Below are positions 53,122 through 64,000 of a stretch of 64,000 bases of DNA, one piece after another. Position numbers and translations under genes: made by a program. This DNA comes from Lunularia cruciata. Its lineage: Eukaryota; Streptophyta; Marchantiopsida; Lunulariales; Lunulariaceae. The stretch is from contig OX419757.1 of NCBI GenBank assembly GCA_948567375.1, positions 66,216,001 to 66,280,000 on the forward strand. The letters are read 5' to 3'. Below the pieces are notes generated by a model that was given only the letters and a program-made list of their open reading frames with translations, had not been told where the DNA came from and made no database searches. Each line of letters opens with the position of its first letter. The stretch's first letter is position 1.

Positions 53122-56100
53122 TGTGACAACTTGGAAATATCACATTTATGGTAATCCGGTAAGTAAAGTATGTTCCCATAGAGGTACAAGTCAAAATTGG
53201 TCAAATACAAAGCAAAGTCATCAAATTAGTTTTTTCTTGAGTTCTTCTTTAATTTCTTTGGTAGAAACTACACCTAGAAGAGAGAAACAAGCACTGCTCC
53301 TAGTCTTGTCACAACAATTTGTCACTCATAATCACAAATTTTTCAAATCATTCCAAACAATCTTGATTGGTGATGATTCAATCTCTCCTGAAAATAGCTA
53401 CTTCATTGTAAGACAAATTTGCCTCAAGACAACTTCACCTCAGAATTTTGTTCCACCCCTCCACTGAAGTCACAACTTCCTTGATCAAAATTGCTTCACA
53501 TAAACTCAGCACTGCATTCACAAATGAAGAATACTACCAACACTACAATTCCTCTCAGATCTGTCAAGGCATTGCTTCAATTGCACTTCACTCAAGATCA
53601 AACTCACAGAATGAAGATCAAGGCTATGGAATCCAACATCCAACACGCACATTGACTTGCACTTTGAAATTCTCCAAACATTCACAAGCACACACATATA
53701 GTTGATACTCGGAATTAAGCTCAAGCAATGAGCACTACTTCACAACACTTCACTTTATCTATTCTTAGGAAAATGAATACTGATCTAAACAACATAACAC
53801 TACAAATGCCTCCTTTAAATAGTGGATCATTTAGTAATTACTTACAACTATACCATTTTATAACAACTCTACAAACCTATAGATCCAAAATGACAATGCA
53901 TCTCTTCATATTTGCCTCTTCAATTTCAAATCTATTACTAATCCAATCTAATGTCAACCTTGACTTTGGCTTCTAAACTTGATGTTCCCTCAAGTATTTC
54001 TCCTTCTTTGGGTCTACTTAATTCCACTCCTAACTCTTCTATTTCTACTATTTCTTCACTACAAACTTCAATTGCAGTCCTATTTACTCTATCTACATCC
54101 TTATCTTTTGACACACTCCCTTTGACTATCTTCGGTAATGCATCCAAAGACACTTGCACTCCTACTTCTACAACTTCAACTTTTCTGGCTAATTTTACTT
54201 CACTACAAAGTCTATCCAAATCTATCCACACAAGATCTAACTTGAGACAAGCATTGTCTCCTACCTCTACCATCTTCCTATCTACGCGATCTTGTAGATG
54301 AATCAATAGATTGTTCAATTCCTTGTCCTTTGCCTTCCTCTTCCTCATCTCCTACACCAACAACTTCAACTTGGCAGTCTTGTCTCTTCCAACTTCCCTT
54401 CTACTTCAGTGCTGAGCAACACCTTTATCTGGCTTACCACTGCTGCTACAACATTGGATTCCACCACTATCTCTACCTTCTCCTTCTTTCTTTCTTCCTC
54501 CAACTCATTTTGATACATCTACAACTCATCCTCAAACTCAGCCTTCATCGCCTCCTTCTCTTGTTGATTCAATACAAGTTGATCTTTTGCCACCCTCAAC
54601 AATCCTTACAATTGGTCTTCCTCCCAACTACAATCTGATAGCTCCTGCTGCCAAGCTTGATCTTTCTCGGCTGCCTTCTTCTGCAAACTCTCCAGTTCTT
54701 GCTCCATCACTATTGCACTCGCCTTTGAATATACTTTGCAAGCAATTTCTCCCTTCAGCACTTTGACCAACACCATCTTCTCCTTGGCTTCTTCATGACA
54801 CTTCACCAAGTCACCAAGTCCTCCCCCATTTCCTTTGAGTGCTTACTCCAAAGAATTTCTTCCACCCAAAGTTCTTTGGCTTCCATCTCTACTTGCATTT
54901 AACTTACTTCTCAACAACAAGGTCTCCGCACTCCACTTCTCTATGATTGCTAACTCATCCTTCACATCCAAGTTAGTGCTTGCCATCTCTGCTTTCTTTT
55001 GCTGCGGAAACACCAAAAAAGGACACAAACCTTGGACGAATACTCCACTCTATTGTACTTCTTGTCATCAAGCCTAACTTCTTTGCCTTCTGTAGGTAAC
55101 TCCTCTACTGGCGCCTTATCCCAAAGTTGCAATCTTCATATCTTCAATGTTTCTTCACCCGAGCTCTCCTCTTCCTTGGTGGTAACTTTACTGGGTCCAA
55201 TGTTGGCTTTTGCACACTCCTCTTCCCTTGGTAGCTCTTGAATACACCAAGACTCCTTCTTCCTTCTCACATCTTTGCTTGATGATGGACAACTCTGGAC
55301 TTGCCTTCTCTGCATCCACGATCCTTCATCTTGTCTACTAAACCTCTACCTCACCTTCACTGCCACTGCTTAACTCCTCTCTTCATAGCGTGAACTCTTC
55401 TTCTCCTCCCAAGGCTTCTCCCTTCAACTCAATTTCTCCTTTTGACTCCTCCTCCTCTAGAGTCTACTCTTTCGCCTTCACCAATATTGCCTTCAGATTA
55501 GGCTTCTACATCTTCTGTAGTCATATTGACACAATGTGGCCTTCATATTGAGCTCTCTTTCTTAGCTTGGAGATGTTGACTACTACAATCCTCTCCTTTC
55601 CACTCTTCCTGTAATACTCATCCCTTTCTCACACCTACTCCATGTAATATCGTTCATCCGCATCCGCCTCCTTGCACAAATCTAGATAAAAGTGCAACCA
55701 CATCCTATCTCCCTCCTCCAAAGTAAGCAAGTTCAGCCCAAAGTAAAAATGAGCTGCAAAGGGCACAAAATAATAGGGTGGGATATCCATTCTCCAACTT
55801 GTAATCATCTGCCCCACTTGCAGACATTTAGCCCAATCTACTGCTTCTCTTGCAAACACTTGATGGAAGAACACTACTTGTTGCATCATGACATAGCTGG
55901 CTTGCTTTGGCTTGAACATTGCCATCATTGTGCTCACAATCCCTTGCCACTTTGGGTCTCTACACCTTATACCTATTCTTGGTTCGTGGTCAATTAAATG
56001 AATTCCTCACCTTGGCAATCTCCTCTGAAGTATCACACTTTTGAAAGAAGGAGGTACCTCCTACCTCTCTTGCTTCTCTCCCCAGGACTAATCTCCAATC

Positions 56101-56254
56101 TGACTCAATCCATTGAGCTAGATTCCCTCTCTTCCCTTTGTGCTTTAGCCCATCCTTGCAATCACTCATGGCAATTTCTGCCATGAAACTTGGAAACTTA
56201 AAATTCCAGTTCTAGGTCAAGAATGTGATACAAAGTCTTGATAAGACTTTGATC
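53122..56254 (-). mobile_element. G4: diverged inverted giant LTR, 5' part missing
   Basis: On the minus strand it ends TTGTCACA at 53122. Its 3' region (53122-53930) and ORF are recognisably G-family but far more diverged than G1, G2, G3 and G5. TATTTAA is kept (53815-53821). The start of the LTR is missing, because S4 is inserted at 56255 in the ORF N-terminus and does not have G4 sequence on its other side. Confidence 0.8.
53938..56254 (-). pseudogene. G4 LTR-encoded coiled-coil ORF, diverged
   Basis: Open pieces read, in order, IESDWRLVLGREA (near 56100), MSTMMAMFKPKQASYVMMQQVVFFHQ with FVPFAAHFYFGLNLLTLEE (55635-55937), coiled-coil pieces at 54843-55028 and 54606-54809, and a last piece 53938-54348 ending SLEAKVKVDIRLD-stop. 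The N-terminal block is about half identical to the other copies yet open over ~100 codons. The middle acidic region is poorly preserved. Confidence 0.72.
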
Positions 56255-56946
56255 TGTGAGCCGGCCTGTCTCTCACTCAAGATGAACCTCTGATGGCTAT
56301 TATGGTAGCGCACCATGGACTAAGAAGGCAAGGAACCCCAACTCTATCATACTCCTCCAAGGCTAACACTCCAAGACTCAAGACATTGCTCACTAGAGAA
56401 CTCAATGAGAGAGAGATAGTTGCAAATGAAAGGATGATGAGTACCTCCTCACCCCTTGCTTATATACTTGTGAAATAGTTACGTACCAAAGTTACTAATT
56501 ACTCAAGTAACTCAAGTTACTAGGCTAAAAGTCAAGTAAAGTCAAAAAGTAGAAAGGAATATCAGTTCACATGGGCATATTCCCCTAAGCATGTGATCTT
56601 ATCTTGACCCAACCACTAAGTCAAGGATTCCTTCACATGGGCTATCCTTGGACTATAAAAGAATCCAAAACAAAAAGGCTCGCAGGCCCAAGAGTTCTCA
56701 GCTCTTTCCTCAAAGCCAAACACTTAGGAATAATACTAAGTCAACACACTAGAATCCAAAATAGTGGTGCTCATCTTTTCCACTTCCTCTAAAGTAAGGT
56801 CCCCTCTATCTTAGCTAGGACTAAATTTAGCTAATCATGATTAATGTAGAACCATCCTTTATCTCTATATAAATAATATCTCTCAAGTACTTGTAATGCC
56901 AAGCTAAATATTACAATACCACACACATGCACAAATGGGTGTTACA
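56255..56946 (-). repeat. S4 3' LTR
   Basis: 692 bp, TGTGAGCCGG ... GGGTGTTACA. It is more diverged than the S1, S2 and S5 LTRs, with several substitutions, for example in the AATTACTCAAGTAACTC promoter palindrome. Confidence 0.9.
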
Positions 56947-57149
56947 TTTACCCCAAACTAAGTTTTCACTTTGTCCTCAAAGTGAAGGTCTCTCTACCTT
57001 CTATAATACATCTTCAACTTATCATGGTTAATCCTATCAAAGTGTCTTCCTTCCAACTCCTTGAGATCATAGGTGTAATTGCCCCACACCTTCTCCACTA
57101 TGAAAGGTCCAAAGTTCTTAGGCAAAAACTTCTTTTGCACTCTCTTGAA

Positions 57150-60100
57150 TCAAATGGAATCAAACAACATTACCCAATCACCTTCTTTGAAAGGCTCCAC
57201 CTTCTTCTTGCCTTGCCTCTTGTCATAAATCTCCTTTTTTTTCCTTTGGGCTTGCTCCACTCGAACCATAGCAATTGCTCTTGCCTCTTCCAACTCCATG
57301 AATTGATCCTTCCTTGACTTCTCTGCATCACCTCCTTGTGCTTTCTTCAGTCTCTTCCGAAAACTTTGGAAGGTAGGAAGATCAAAGTGAATAGGTAAGT
57401 TAGAATCAATACTATATACCAATTGAAATAGAGAATATCCAGTGGAAGTCTTCATGGTTGTCCTATACTCCCACAAAACTGCATGAATCCTCTTGTCCCA
57501 ATGATGTTTAGCCCCCTCCATTTCTGCATCTTTGGCCAACATCATGCACAAGGTCTGATTGGTTCTCTCTGCCAAGCCATTGGAATTTGGCTTATAGGAT
57601 GTAGTTACTCTATGTGTGATAGAGAAATATCGTAGCATGGCTGTAGTGATGCTTCCTGTAAACTCTCCTCCTCTATCAAAAACCAACTCCAAAGGGCATC
57701 CAAACCTAGTGATGATGTGTTCATAAAGAAATCTACCAACTTCATCTTCATTCTTGTCCCTCAATGGTCTAGCCTCAACCCACTTAGTAAGGTTATCAAT
57801 AACTACCACAATGTACAGATTTTTCCTTGGGGTTCTATTGAGAGGACCTACAAAATCAATTCTCCACTTCTCAAAAGGTCCTAGCAATGGAATTGATCTA
57901 AGTGGTGGAGTGGATATAGACTTTCTAGCAAAAGCTTGAGAAACATGACAAGTTTTGCAATAATCAAGAAAATCCTTGAAAATCCCTCTCCAATGGTGAC
58001 CTGCATCTAGAATCTTGAAAGCAGTCACCTTTCCTGCAAAGTGTCCTCCACATACTAAACCTTCATGAAACTCCTTTACGAGTAGGATAGACTCTTCCTT
58101 ACCCACTGCTCTTCAAAGTAGACCATCTACTCCTTGGTGAAAAAGAATATCCTCCACCATTGTGTAAGGTCTAGATCTTATTGCAAGGGCCTTCCTCTCC
58201 CTAGCATGCATCCCTTCTGGATAGTTACCTCTTGTCACAAAATCCACAATCTCCTTGTACTCCATTGGAACCTCTTGAGTGATTGAGATTGTCATGAGCT
58301 CCTCATCTGGGAAGGAATCATCCACTTGCTCATCTCCATCATGATCATAGGCTCTAGATAACAAATCAGCATTTGCATGTTTCTTTCCTGACCTATCTTC
58401 AATGGTGTAGTCATACTCAGACAAGAGTATCATCCACCTTGCTAGTCTCCCTTCAACATTAGGCTTGTTGAAGATGTACTTCAAAGCCTTGTGATCCGTG
58501 ACAAAGGTGGCTTTCCCTCCAATCAAGTAGTGTCTAAACTTCTTGAGACCACAGATCACTACCAATCCTTCTCTCTTTGTGATAGAGTAGTTATTTTCTG
58601 CTGAAACCATCTGCCTATTAGTAGAAGTTATTGGATGATCATGCCCATCTTGGTCTAATTGACTAAGAGTGACTCCTATAGCTACATTAGAAGCATCAGT
58701 GTAGAGGATGAAAGGCTTACTCCAATCAGGTTTAGCAAGAATTGGAGCTACAACAAGGGATTGCTTGAGCTCCTCAAAAGCTTTGAGAGCCTCCTTGTCT
58801 TCCAAAATCACCATGTAATCTACACCCTTCTTCATGTAGATGGTCAATGCATAAGCCTTGTTGGAAAATGAGAAGATGAACCTCCTGTAGTACCCAACCA
58901 TCTCCAAGAATTGTTGTAACTTTGTCAAGCTAGAAGGGAATGGAAGGTCTGAGATTTTCCTCACCTTCTTAGGATCAATTGCTATTCCATCCTTGGAGAT
59001 GATATGCCCCAAAAGTAGACCTTCTTCACATTCAAAAATGCACTTCTTTGGGTTGAGTGATGCATTTGCCTCATCCAAGCATTGCAAGACCTTGATTAGG
59101 TGCTCAAAGTGCTCCTCCTTGCTCCCATAGATAAAAAAGTCATCAATGAAGTCTCTCACAAATTTCCCAATGAAAGGTTCAAATACCTTGTTCATGAACT
59201 ACTGGAATGTGGCTGGAGCATTGCAAAACCCAAAAGGCATGACCTTGAAAGCGTAAGTTCCCCAAGGTGTGGTGAATGTGGTGAGTTGTTGATGCTCTGG
59301 TGCAATCTTGATTTGGTTATATCCACTATAACCATCTCCAAAATTGTACCTCTTATGACTTGCAACCTCCTCCTAGATCTCATCAATGAATGGCAATGGG
59401 TATTAGTCCTTCTTGGTAATAGCATTGAGCTTCTTGTAATCCACACATACCCAAAGCTTGCCATTATTTTTCTTTACAATGACAATTGGAGACACCTACT
59501 CTGAATTCTCTACCTCAAAGATAAATCTTGCCTCCTTGAGGTTATCAATCTCCTCCTTCACAACCAAAGATATTGGTGGGCTAATGTGACGTTGCTTTTG
59601 GCGGATTGGTCTTGCATGTGACTCCACCTCTATCTTGTGCTCCTCCAAGGTGACTTCCTTCAAATCCTTTTAAGTGAAAGCAAACACATGGATGAACTTG
59701 CGGAAAATCTCCTCAAATCTCAACTTCTCCTCCTTGGTAACATTTGGACCATACTTGAGGGTAGATAACCTTCTCTCGACCTCCTCAAGTGTCAATGGTG
59801 ATTTATCTGGGTCCTTCAAAACCTTTGGCTTAGGTGCAAAATCCATAGCACACAAAGGATACACATCTAAATCAAATTCAGATTCATCCTCCTCCGTGGA
59901 AGTCTCCTCTTCCATGCTTGTGTCCACACCTGAAGCTCCTTCTTCAGAATCTGATTCCCAATAATCAGAAGATGGTGTATATGAATGTGAAGTGTTGGTG
60001 GTGTTAGTCACAAGAACTATGACTCTATGGTTTGATGGCCCAATCCTCAAGTACCCTTTGTGCCATCGATCAGTTGGGCGTGCTACTCTCAACCATGGCC

Positions 60101-60415
60101 TCCCAAGAAGTAAGTCATAGCTTGAATCCTTCAAGACTTAGAAAGTCATGAGATTTTGAACTCCCATAATTGAAACTACCACTTTATCCATCATCCCTAC
60201 TAGTCAAACTTGTTGCTTGTTTGCCATGCTCACCACAAATGTTGAAGGTCTTGAGGGTATCAAACCCAACTTCTTCATCAACCTTTCTAACATGGCATTT
60301 ACTGCTGATACTCCATCAACCAATGCATCCTTGATGTTGTGACCATTCACTCTCACATCAATCTTGAAGGCATATTCACAAGCCTCCCATGGTGTTGGCT
60401 TGGCATCCACCACCC
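57150..60415 (-). pseudogene. pol: S4 pol, broken
   Basis: Integrase (57150-58106) with DFVGPLNRTPRKN, LVFDRGGEFT (S to F beside the catalytic D) and NGLAERTNQ; RNase H and RT C-terminal half (58113-59195) with RDFIDDFFIYGSKEE; RT N-terminus and acidic spacer (59192-60134); protease (60204-60413) with ALVDGVSAVN, where the active-site D-G-G has become D-G-V. Stops or frameshifts separate the pieces, including a TGA near 59195. Confidence 0.87.
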
Positions 60416-61416
60416 CATTGATACTGGAGCTTTTGCCTTCTTTTTCCTCTTGCTTCTTGTAGAACTCAAACCACCTCTAAGCTCCTTTCTCAAGGTAGGG
60501 TTCAAAGCAATCAATTGGCCTACTGTGATGTTAGCCTTGTGACTACCAACATCCTCCAACACATTGTAGTTCCATTGTTGCTTTGAGACCAAGAAATCCT
60601 CCATTCCCAACTTCTTCCTTGGAGTCTTTGTTGTTGATGGTGTTGAGGTGTGAGTGCTCCTAGTAGACATAGGAGTATCCTTGCTTGGAGTAAATCCTTG
60701 AGAAGAGCAAACATCCTTTGCGAAATGAGCTCTCTTCTTCTCTTGTGCCAAAAGCTCCAAATTAAGACCCTTGGAGTTTGAGCACTCTCCCTTCTCATAC
60801 GTGCTCTCAACCACATCTATGGATGTTATCTCCTTACCTTTTTTTGGATTAGGAGCCACTTAGGTTTCACTACCTTCCCCTTTCCCTCTATTGGCTCCCT
60901 CATAACCCCTTCCTCCATGGTAAGTGGAATTTGAGCAATTCCTTTGGATATGGCCTCTTCCTCCACAACCAAAACAATTTTTATCTTTGAAATTGCTGGC
61001 TGGTTGGCCTCCTCTATATGGATAGTTTCCATAACTCCTAGGCCCTCTCCCTATATTTTGATCCACTTCTCTCTCTTCTCCCGTAGTTGCACCACATTGA
61101 TCTTGAGATCCGCAAGTTGTTCTATGATAGTTTCAAGTGGATCTTTTGGTGGAGGTGCAAGAACTAGAGCAATTACTACTTGTGGTGCAACCCTTGCCAC
61201 CAAAGTATCAGAAGTTCCACCATACTTGTAGCCTTGAGGAGGATGCACAACCTCCTTCACCACCAAATCACTCTCATCCCCTTCCAAACTCTCCTCCATA
61301 TGAATTGCAATCTTGATAGCTTCAACCTTGGAAGAAGGTTTCTCATATCTCACCTTGCTTCTAATTTGTGGTCTCAATCCTCCTACAAAATTCTTGGTGA
61401 GCATGGCCCCTATGCC
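60416..61416 (-). pseudogene. gag: S4 gag, N-terminus missing
   Basis: Starts inside gag at MLTKNFVGGLRPQIRSKVRYE, keeps the proline linker and the zinc knuckle CFGCGGRGHIQRNC, and at the VGQ position reads through (LIALNPTLRKEL) into the pol region up to the four-C site (60413-60416). A TAA near 60858 and a frameshift near 61060 break it. Confidence 0.82.
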
Positions 61417-63812
61417 TTAACATCCTGCCGAAGCTTTTCTAACTCTATTTTCACTAAGTCTAATCTAATTGAAATATTGTCTTCTACTTCTAAGATCTTC
61501 CTATCTACATGAGTTCTGAGACTAATTAACAAGGCATTCAAATCAGTGTCCTTCGCTTGTCTTCGCCTTGTTTCCTGCACCAACAACTTCAACTCGTGCA
61601 GTCGCGCTTCTTCAATCCGAACGCTGGCTTCTGTACTCAACATTGTGTTCACTCTGAGGATTATTTCCTTCAATGGCTCCAATCTTGTCTTTCGTTCTCG
61701 TTCCCAATCTGCAAGCCATTCCTCTCTATACATCGCCAATTCTTCTTCAAACTCGGCCTTCACCGCCTCCTTCTCTTTCTCCCAATCTGCAAGCCATTCC
61801 TCTCTATACATCGCCAATTCTTCTTCAAACTCGGCCTTCACCGCCTCCTTCTCTTTCTCCTTCTGTACGATTTTCTCTTCCTGATTACGAAGTAATTCTT
61901 GTAATCTCTCTTCTTCTCTATACCGCACAGACAACTCTCTTTGCCAGAGTTGCTTCTTCTCCTCCATACTCTCCATCACTCGATTGAGCTCTTGGTCTTT
62001 TGATGCTACCCTCGCCATAGCATGGATAAGCTCTACTCTTGAATCAGCAAATTGCTACTTCAAGATTTTGTGCTCCGCTACCTGTCTCTCCCTTGCGATG
62101 TCACTCTTCCTTGCAAGATCCTCTTGATAACTCACTTCTCTCTTCAGGTCTTTGATTACCTGACTTCTCTCTACTACTTCCGCTCGCAGTACTTCTCTCT
62201 CTTCCTCACCTCTGGTTACACTCTTCTTCAACTCCGAGTTCTCTTCTTCTAATCTTGATAAGACCTGCAAAACAGTCTTTACCTCTGGACAAGTAGACTG
62301 CATCTCCTTCTTCTTCTGTTCCAACTTCACCAACAGCGGGCACACTACTTCTTGTAGGTAATCTACTCCATTACTGGCAACTTCTTCCTCCCGTGAAGTA
62401 GTCTCTCTTCTCTCTTTGTGTTCTCCCGATACTCGCCTTCTTCTCTAGAGTCTTCGTATTGGAATCGACGCCTCACTACCCGAGCTTTCTTCTACCTCTT
62501 CCTTCACTCTACTCGGCCCCGCTTCACACTTTGCCTTACGTCTCAAGCAAACTCCTCGCTGTACTGCGATCTTCTTCTCCTCTAGCACCGGTACTTCGTC
62601 TTCCAGCGCCGCATTGTCTTCGGCTTCTACTTCGGCTTGCACTTCTTCTTCGTATTCTTCAGCCGCTGGTGCCGAGGTCATTTCTCCACCGTCTTCACTG
62701 TCACTGCTAGTATTTCCACTCTGCAGTGTCAGCTCAGGTTCCTCCTCACGTTCCAAGTCCTCCGTTTTGAGCTCGGCTTCTCCTTCTGAGTCTTCATCTT
62801 CTGACTCAATCACCACCATCCCTCGCCTCGGGTTATTTTTCTGCATCTTCCGAGGTTTCTTGTTTTCTTTGGCTTCTGCTTGCCGAGTTCTCTTCTTCAT
62901 CGGGGTACTTACCACGACCTCCATGTTTTTCCTTGTCTTTGCATAGTAGTCATCCGTGCTCCGGATTTGGAGAATGTATTGCTGCTCCTCCGCATCGACT
63001 TCTCTTCTCAAGTCAGGATGGAAATGAGACACCATTCTATTGCGCTCTGCCAAATTGAGCAAATTCAACCCAAGGTAGAAATTTGCTGCAAATGGTACAA
63101 TGTAGTGTGGAGGCGACTTATCCCGCAAATTCCACACCATCTGCCTTGTTCTCTCGTGAAAGCACCTTGCCCAATTGATCGGTTCTCCTACAAATAACTT
63201 GTGAAAGAACACCGCTTGGTGCTTCATCACATAAGTGGTTCTCTCCGGCTTCAGGATGGCCATTAGTGCACTCACAATTCCTCTCCTCACAGGGTCTTTG
63301 TAGCTCTCAACTTTGTACCCATTCTTTGTCCTCTTTGACGAGAAGGCATCTCTCACCTCTTGTGTTTCTTGGGCTATCTCTCCTTTCCTCAAGAACGTGG
63401 CTCTCTGCTCCGAACCCACCTCCTTCCCGAGTACGAGTCTCCAATCCGACTCTATCCAACGAGCCGGATTTCCTCTCTTCCCTTCTTCCTCGGGACCATC
63501 AAGACATTTACTCTTGATGATTTCTGTCATGAATCTTGGAAAACTTACGTTCCAGTTCCATGCCGAAAAAGTGATCCAAAGTCGGCTCAAGACTTTGATC
63601 CTCGCTACTACATCTATTCTCCGAATTGCATGATTTCTCACTGCAAATTCAAAGTTTTTCTTCCCTCCTCCCATCTCTTCTGCTTTCTTACTGTCTCTTG
63701 ATTTCTCTCTCGCGACTTCTCCCTTACGCACTAACCCAAGTACAACTCTATTTCCCTTTCCCCGATCACCTGCAAGACGACTTCTCAACGGTGAAGGAAA
63801 ATTGCTTGACAT
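61417..63812 (-). pseudogene. G5 LTR-encoded coiled-coil ORF, best preserved copy, C-terminus lost
   Basis: From MSSNFPSPLRSRL (63812) about 455 codons are open, to SIPIRRL, then a TAG where other copies have CAG. Domain order is clear: globular N-terminus (WIESDWRLVLGKE, VRRGIVSALMAILKPER, KHQAVFFHKLFVGEPINWARCFHE, VPFAANFYLGLNLLNLAERN), acidic linker (ESEDEDSEGEAE, LTLQSGNTSS), VCPLLVKLEQKKKEM, then long coiled coil. A second CAG-to-TAG lies near 62055. A 26-residue in-frame tandem duplication is in the coiled coil (61703-61858). The frame ends in ELEKLRQDVKA at the S4 junction. This copy is the best template for describing the protein. Confidence 0.82.
61703..61858 (-). repeat. 78-bp tandem duplication in the G5 coiled coil
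   Basis: Two adjacent 78-bp units (61703-61780, 61781-61858), seemingly identical, each encoding 26 residues from KEKEAVKAEFEEE to REEWLADWE. Other G copies have one unit. The insertion keeps the frame and the heptad-like charge pattern. Confidence 0.9.
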
Positions 63813-64000
63813 TTTGTCATTGCAGTTTCGATTTTTATAGAGTTGCACTTCTTTGTCTTCCGTCGCTTCGAGTTTCTACCGAGAAATCACACCTCCTGCA
63901 TGCACCTGTCACTGTCAATCAACCTTTGCAAGTATGAGCCGCCAGTTTTGAAACGGCCCCTTCTTGAATTTCTCGCCCCGACGAAAGGTTGTTAGACTAT

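Larger units (their letters stand above)
56255..61416 (-). mobile_element. S4: S-family element truncated in gag
   Basis: 3' LTR at 56255-56946 (692 bp; outer flank GATC), pol and most of gag on the minus strand. It ends abruptly at 61416 inside gag (GGTGAGCATGGCCCCTATGCC), joined to G5 LTR sequence. The 5' LTR, leader and zinc-knuckle ORF are missing. Confidence 0.88.
61417..64000 (-). mobile_element. G5: inverted giant LTR running off the window
   Basis: Minus-strand G LTR from within the ORF C-terminal part (61417) to the LTR 5' part at the window edge. The TATAAAA box is at 63833-63839. The last ~250 bp of the LTR's 5' part would lie to the right of the window. Its 3' part after the ORF was lost at the S4 junction. 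Confidence 0.85.

Noticed and set aside
54330-55241. Plus-strand hydrophobic frames (for example 54330-54638)
   Set aside because: They are antisense shadows of the charged coiled-coil ORF of G4; lysine/glutamate codons read in reverse give leucine/serine/phenylalanine.
1-64000. Host genes, tRNA or rRNA genes, CRISPR arrays
   Set aside because: All long coding signals belong to retrotransposons; the tRNA-like sequences are primer-binding sites only, and the repeats are LTRs or tandem units, not spaced arrays.

Overview
This window is a block of nested LTR retrotransposons from a land-plant nuclear genome. I see no host protein gene, tRNA, rRNA or CRISPR array. The plant assignment rests on Ty3/gypsy elements with plant-type gag-pol and on primer-binding sites that match plant tRNA-Asp. 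The depth of nesting and the retention of old copies suggest a large genome (gymnosperm, fern, lycophyte or large angiosperm), but species cannot be told.

Three families make up nearly everything. Family S has a short LTR of about 690 bp (termini TGTAACAC / GGCTCACA in the sense direction) and order LTR, PBS, leader, small zinc-knuckle ORF, gag, pol, LTR. Family G has a giant LTR of about 3.7-3.8 kb (TGTGGTACCC ... TTGTCACA) that itself carries an ORF of roughly 860 codons with a long coiled coil; its internal part is gag with three zinc knuckles and PR-RT-RNaseH-INT. Family D is an old, heavily decayed Ty3/gypsy element that served as a target. Names S, G and D are mine.

Layout: 1-1108, inverted fragment of a G element (G0), head-to-head with G1. 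1109-19007, G1 on the plus strand, its integrase split by the nearly intact S1 (6396-14197, minus). 19008-21325, the part of S2 right of the G1 insertion. 21326-22178, unclassified with a direct repeat. 22179-51983, element D, cut by a solo G LTR (G2, 24154-27879, TSD GGAGG) and by a complete but nested G element (G3, 28441-50878, TSD CAATG). The 5' LTR of G3 contains S5 (TSD GTAC), which carries a solo S LTR in its PBS; a later 9.8-kb inversion (29072-38878) broke both S5 and the G3 LTR ORF. The 3' LTR of G3 contains an S LTR with a duplicated promoter half (47575-48619). 51984-53121, S3 fragment; 53122-56254, diverged inverted G LTR (G4); 56255-61416, truncated S4; 61417-64000, inverted G LTR (G5) running out of the window.

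The most unusual feature is the G-family LTR ORF. It sits inside the LTR itself, shown by the TSD-flanked solo LTR and by its presence both before the PBS and after the polypurine tract of G3. A TATA-like box lies just upstream of it and a second one downstream, before the PBS. Its protein is recognisable in five LTRs, including one diverged subfamily. S1 is the youngest insertion (one difference seen between its two 679-bp LTRs) and has long open gag and pol frames. Most other coding regions are broken, mainly by C-to-T or G-to-A changes typical of methylated, silenced repeats.
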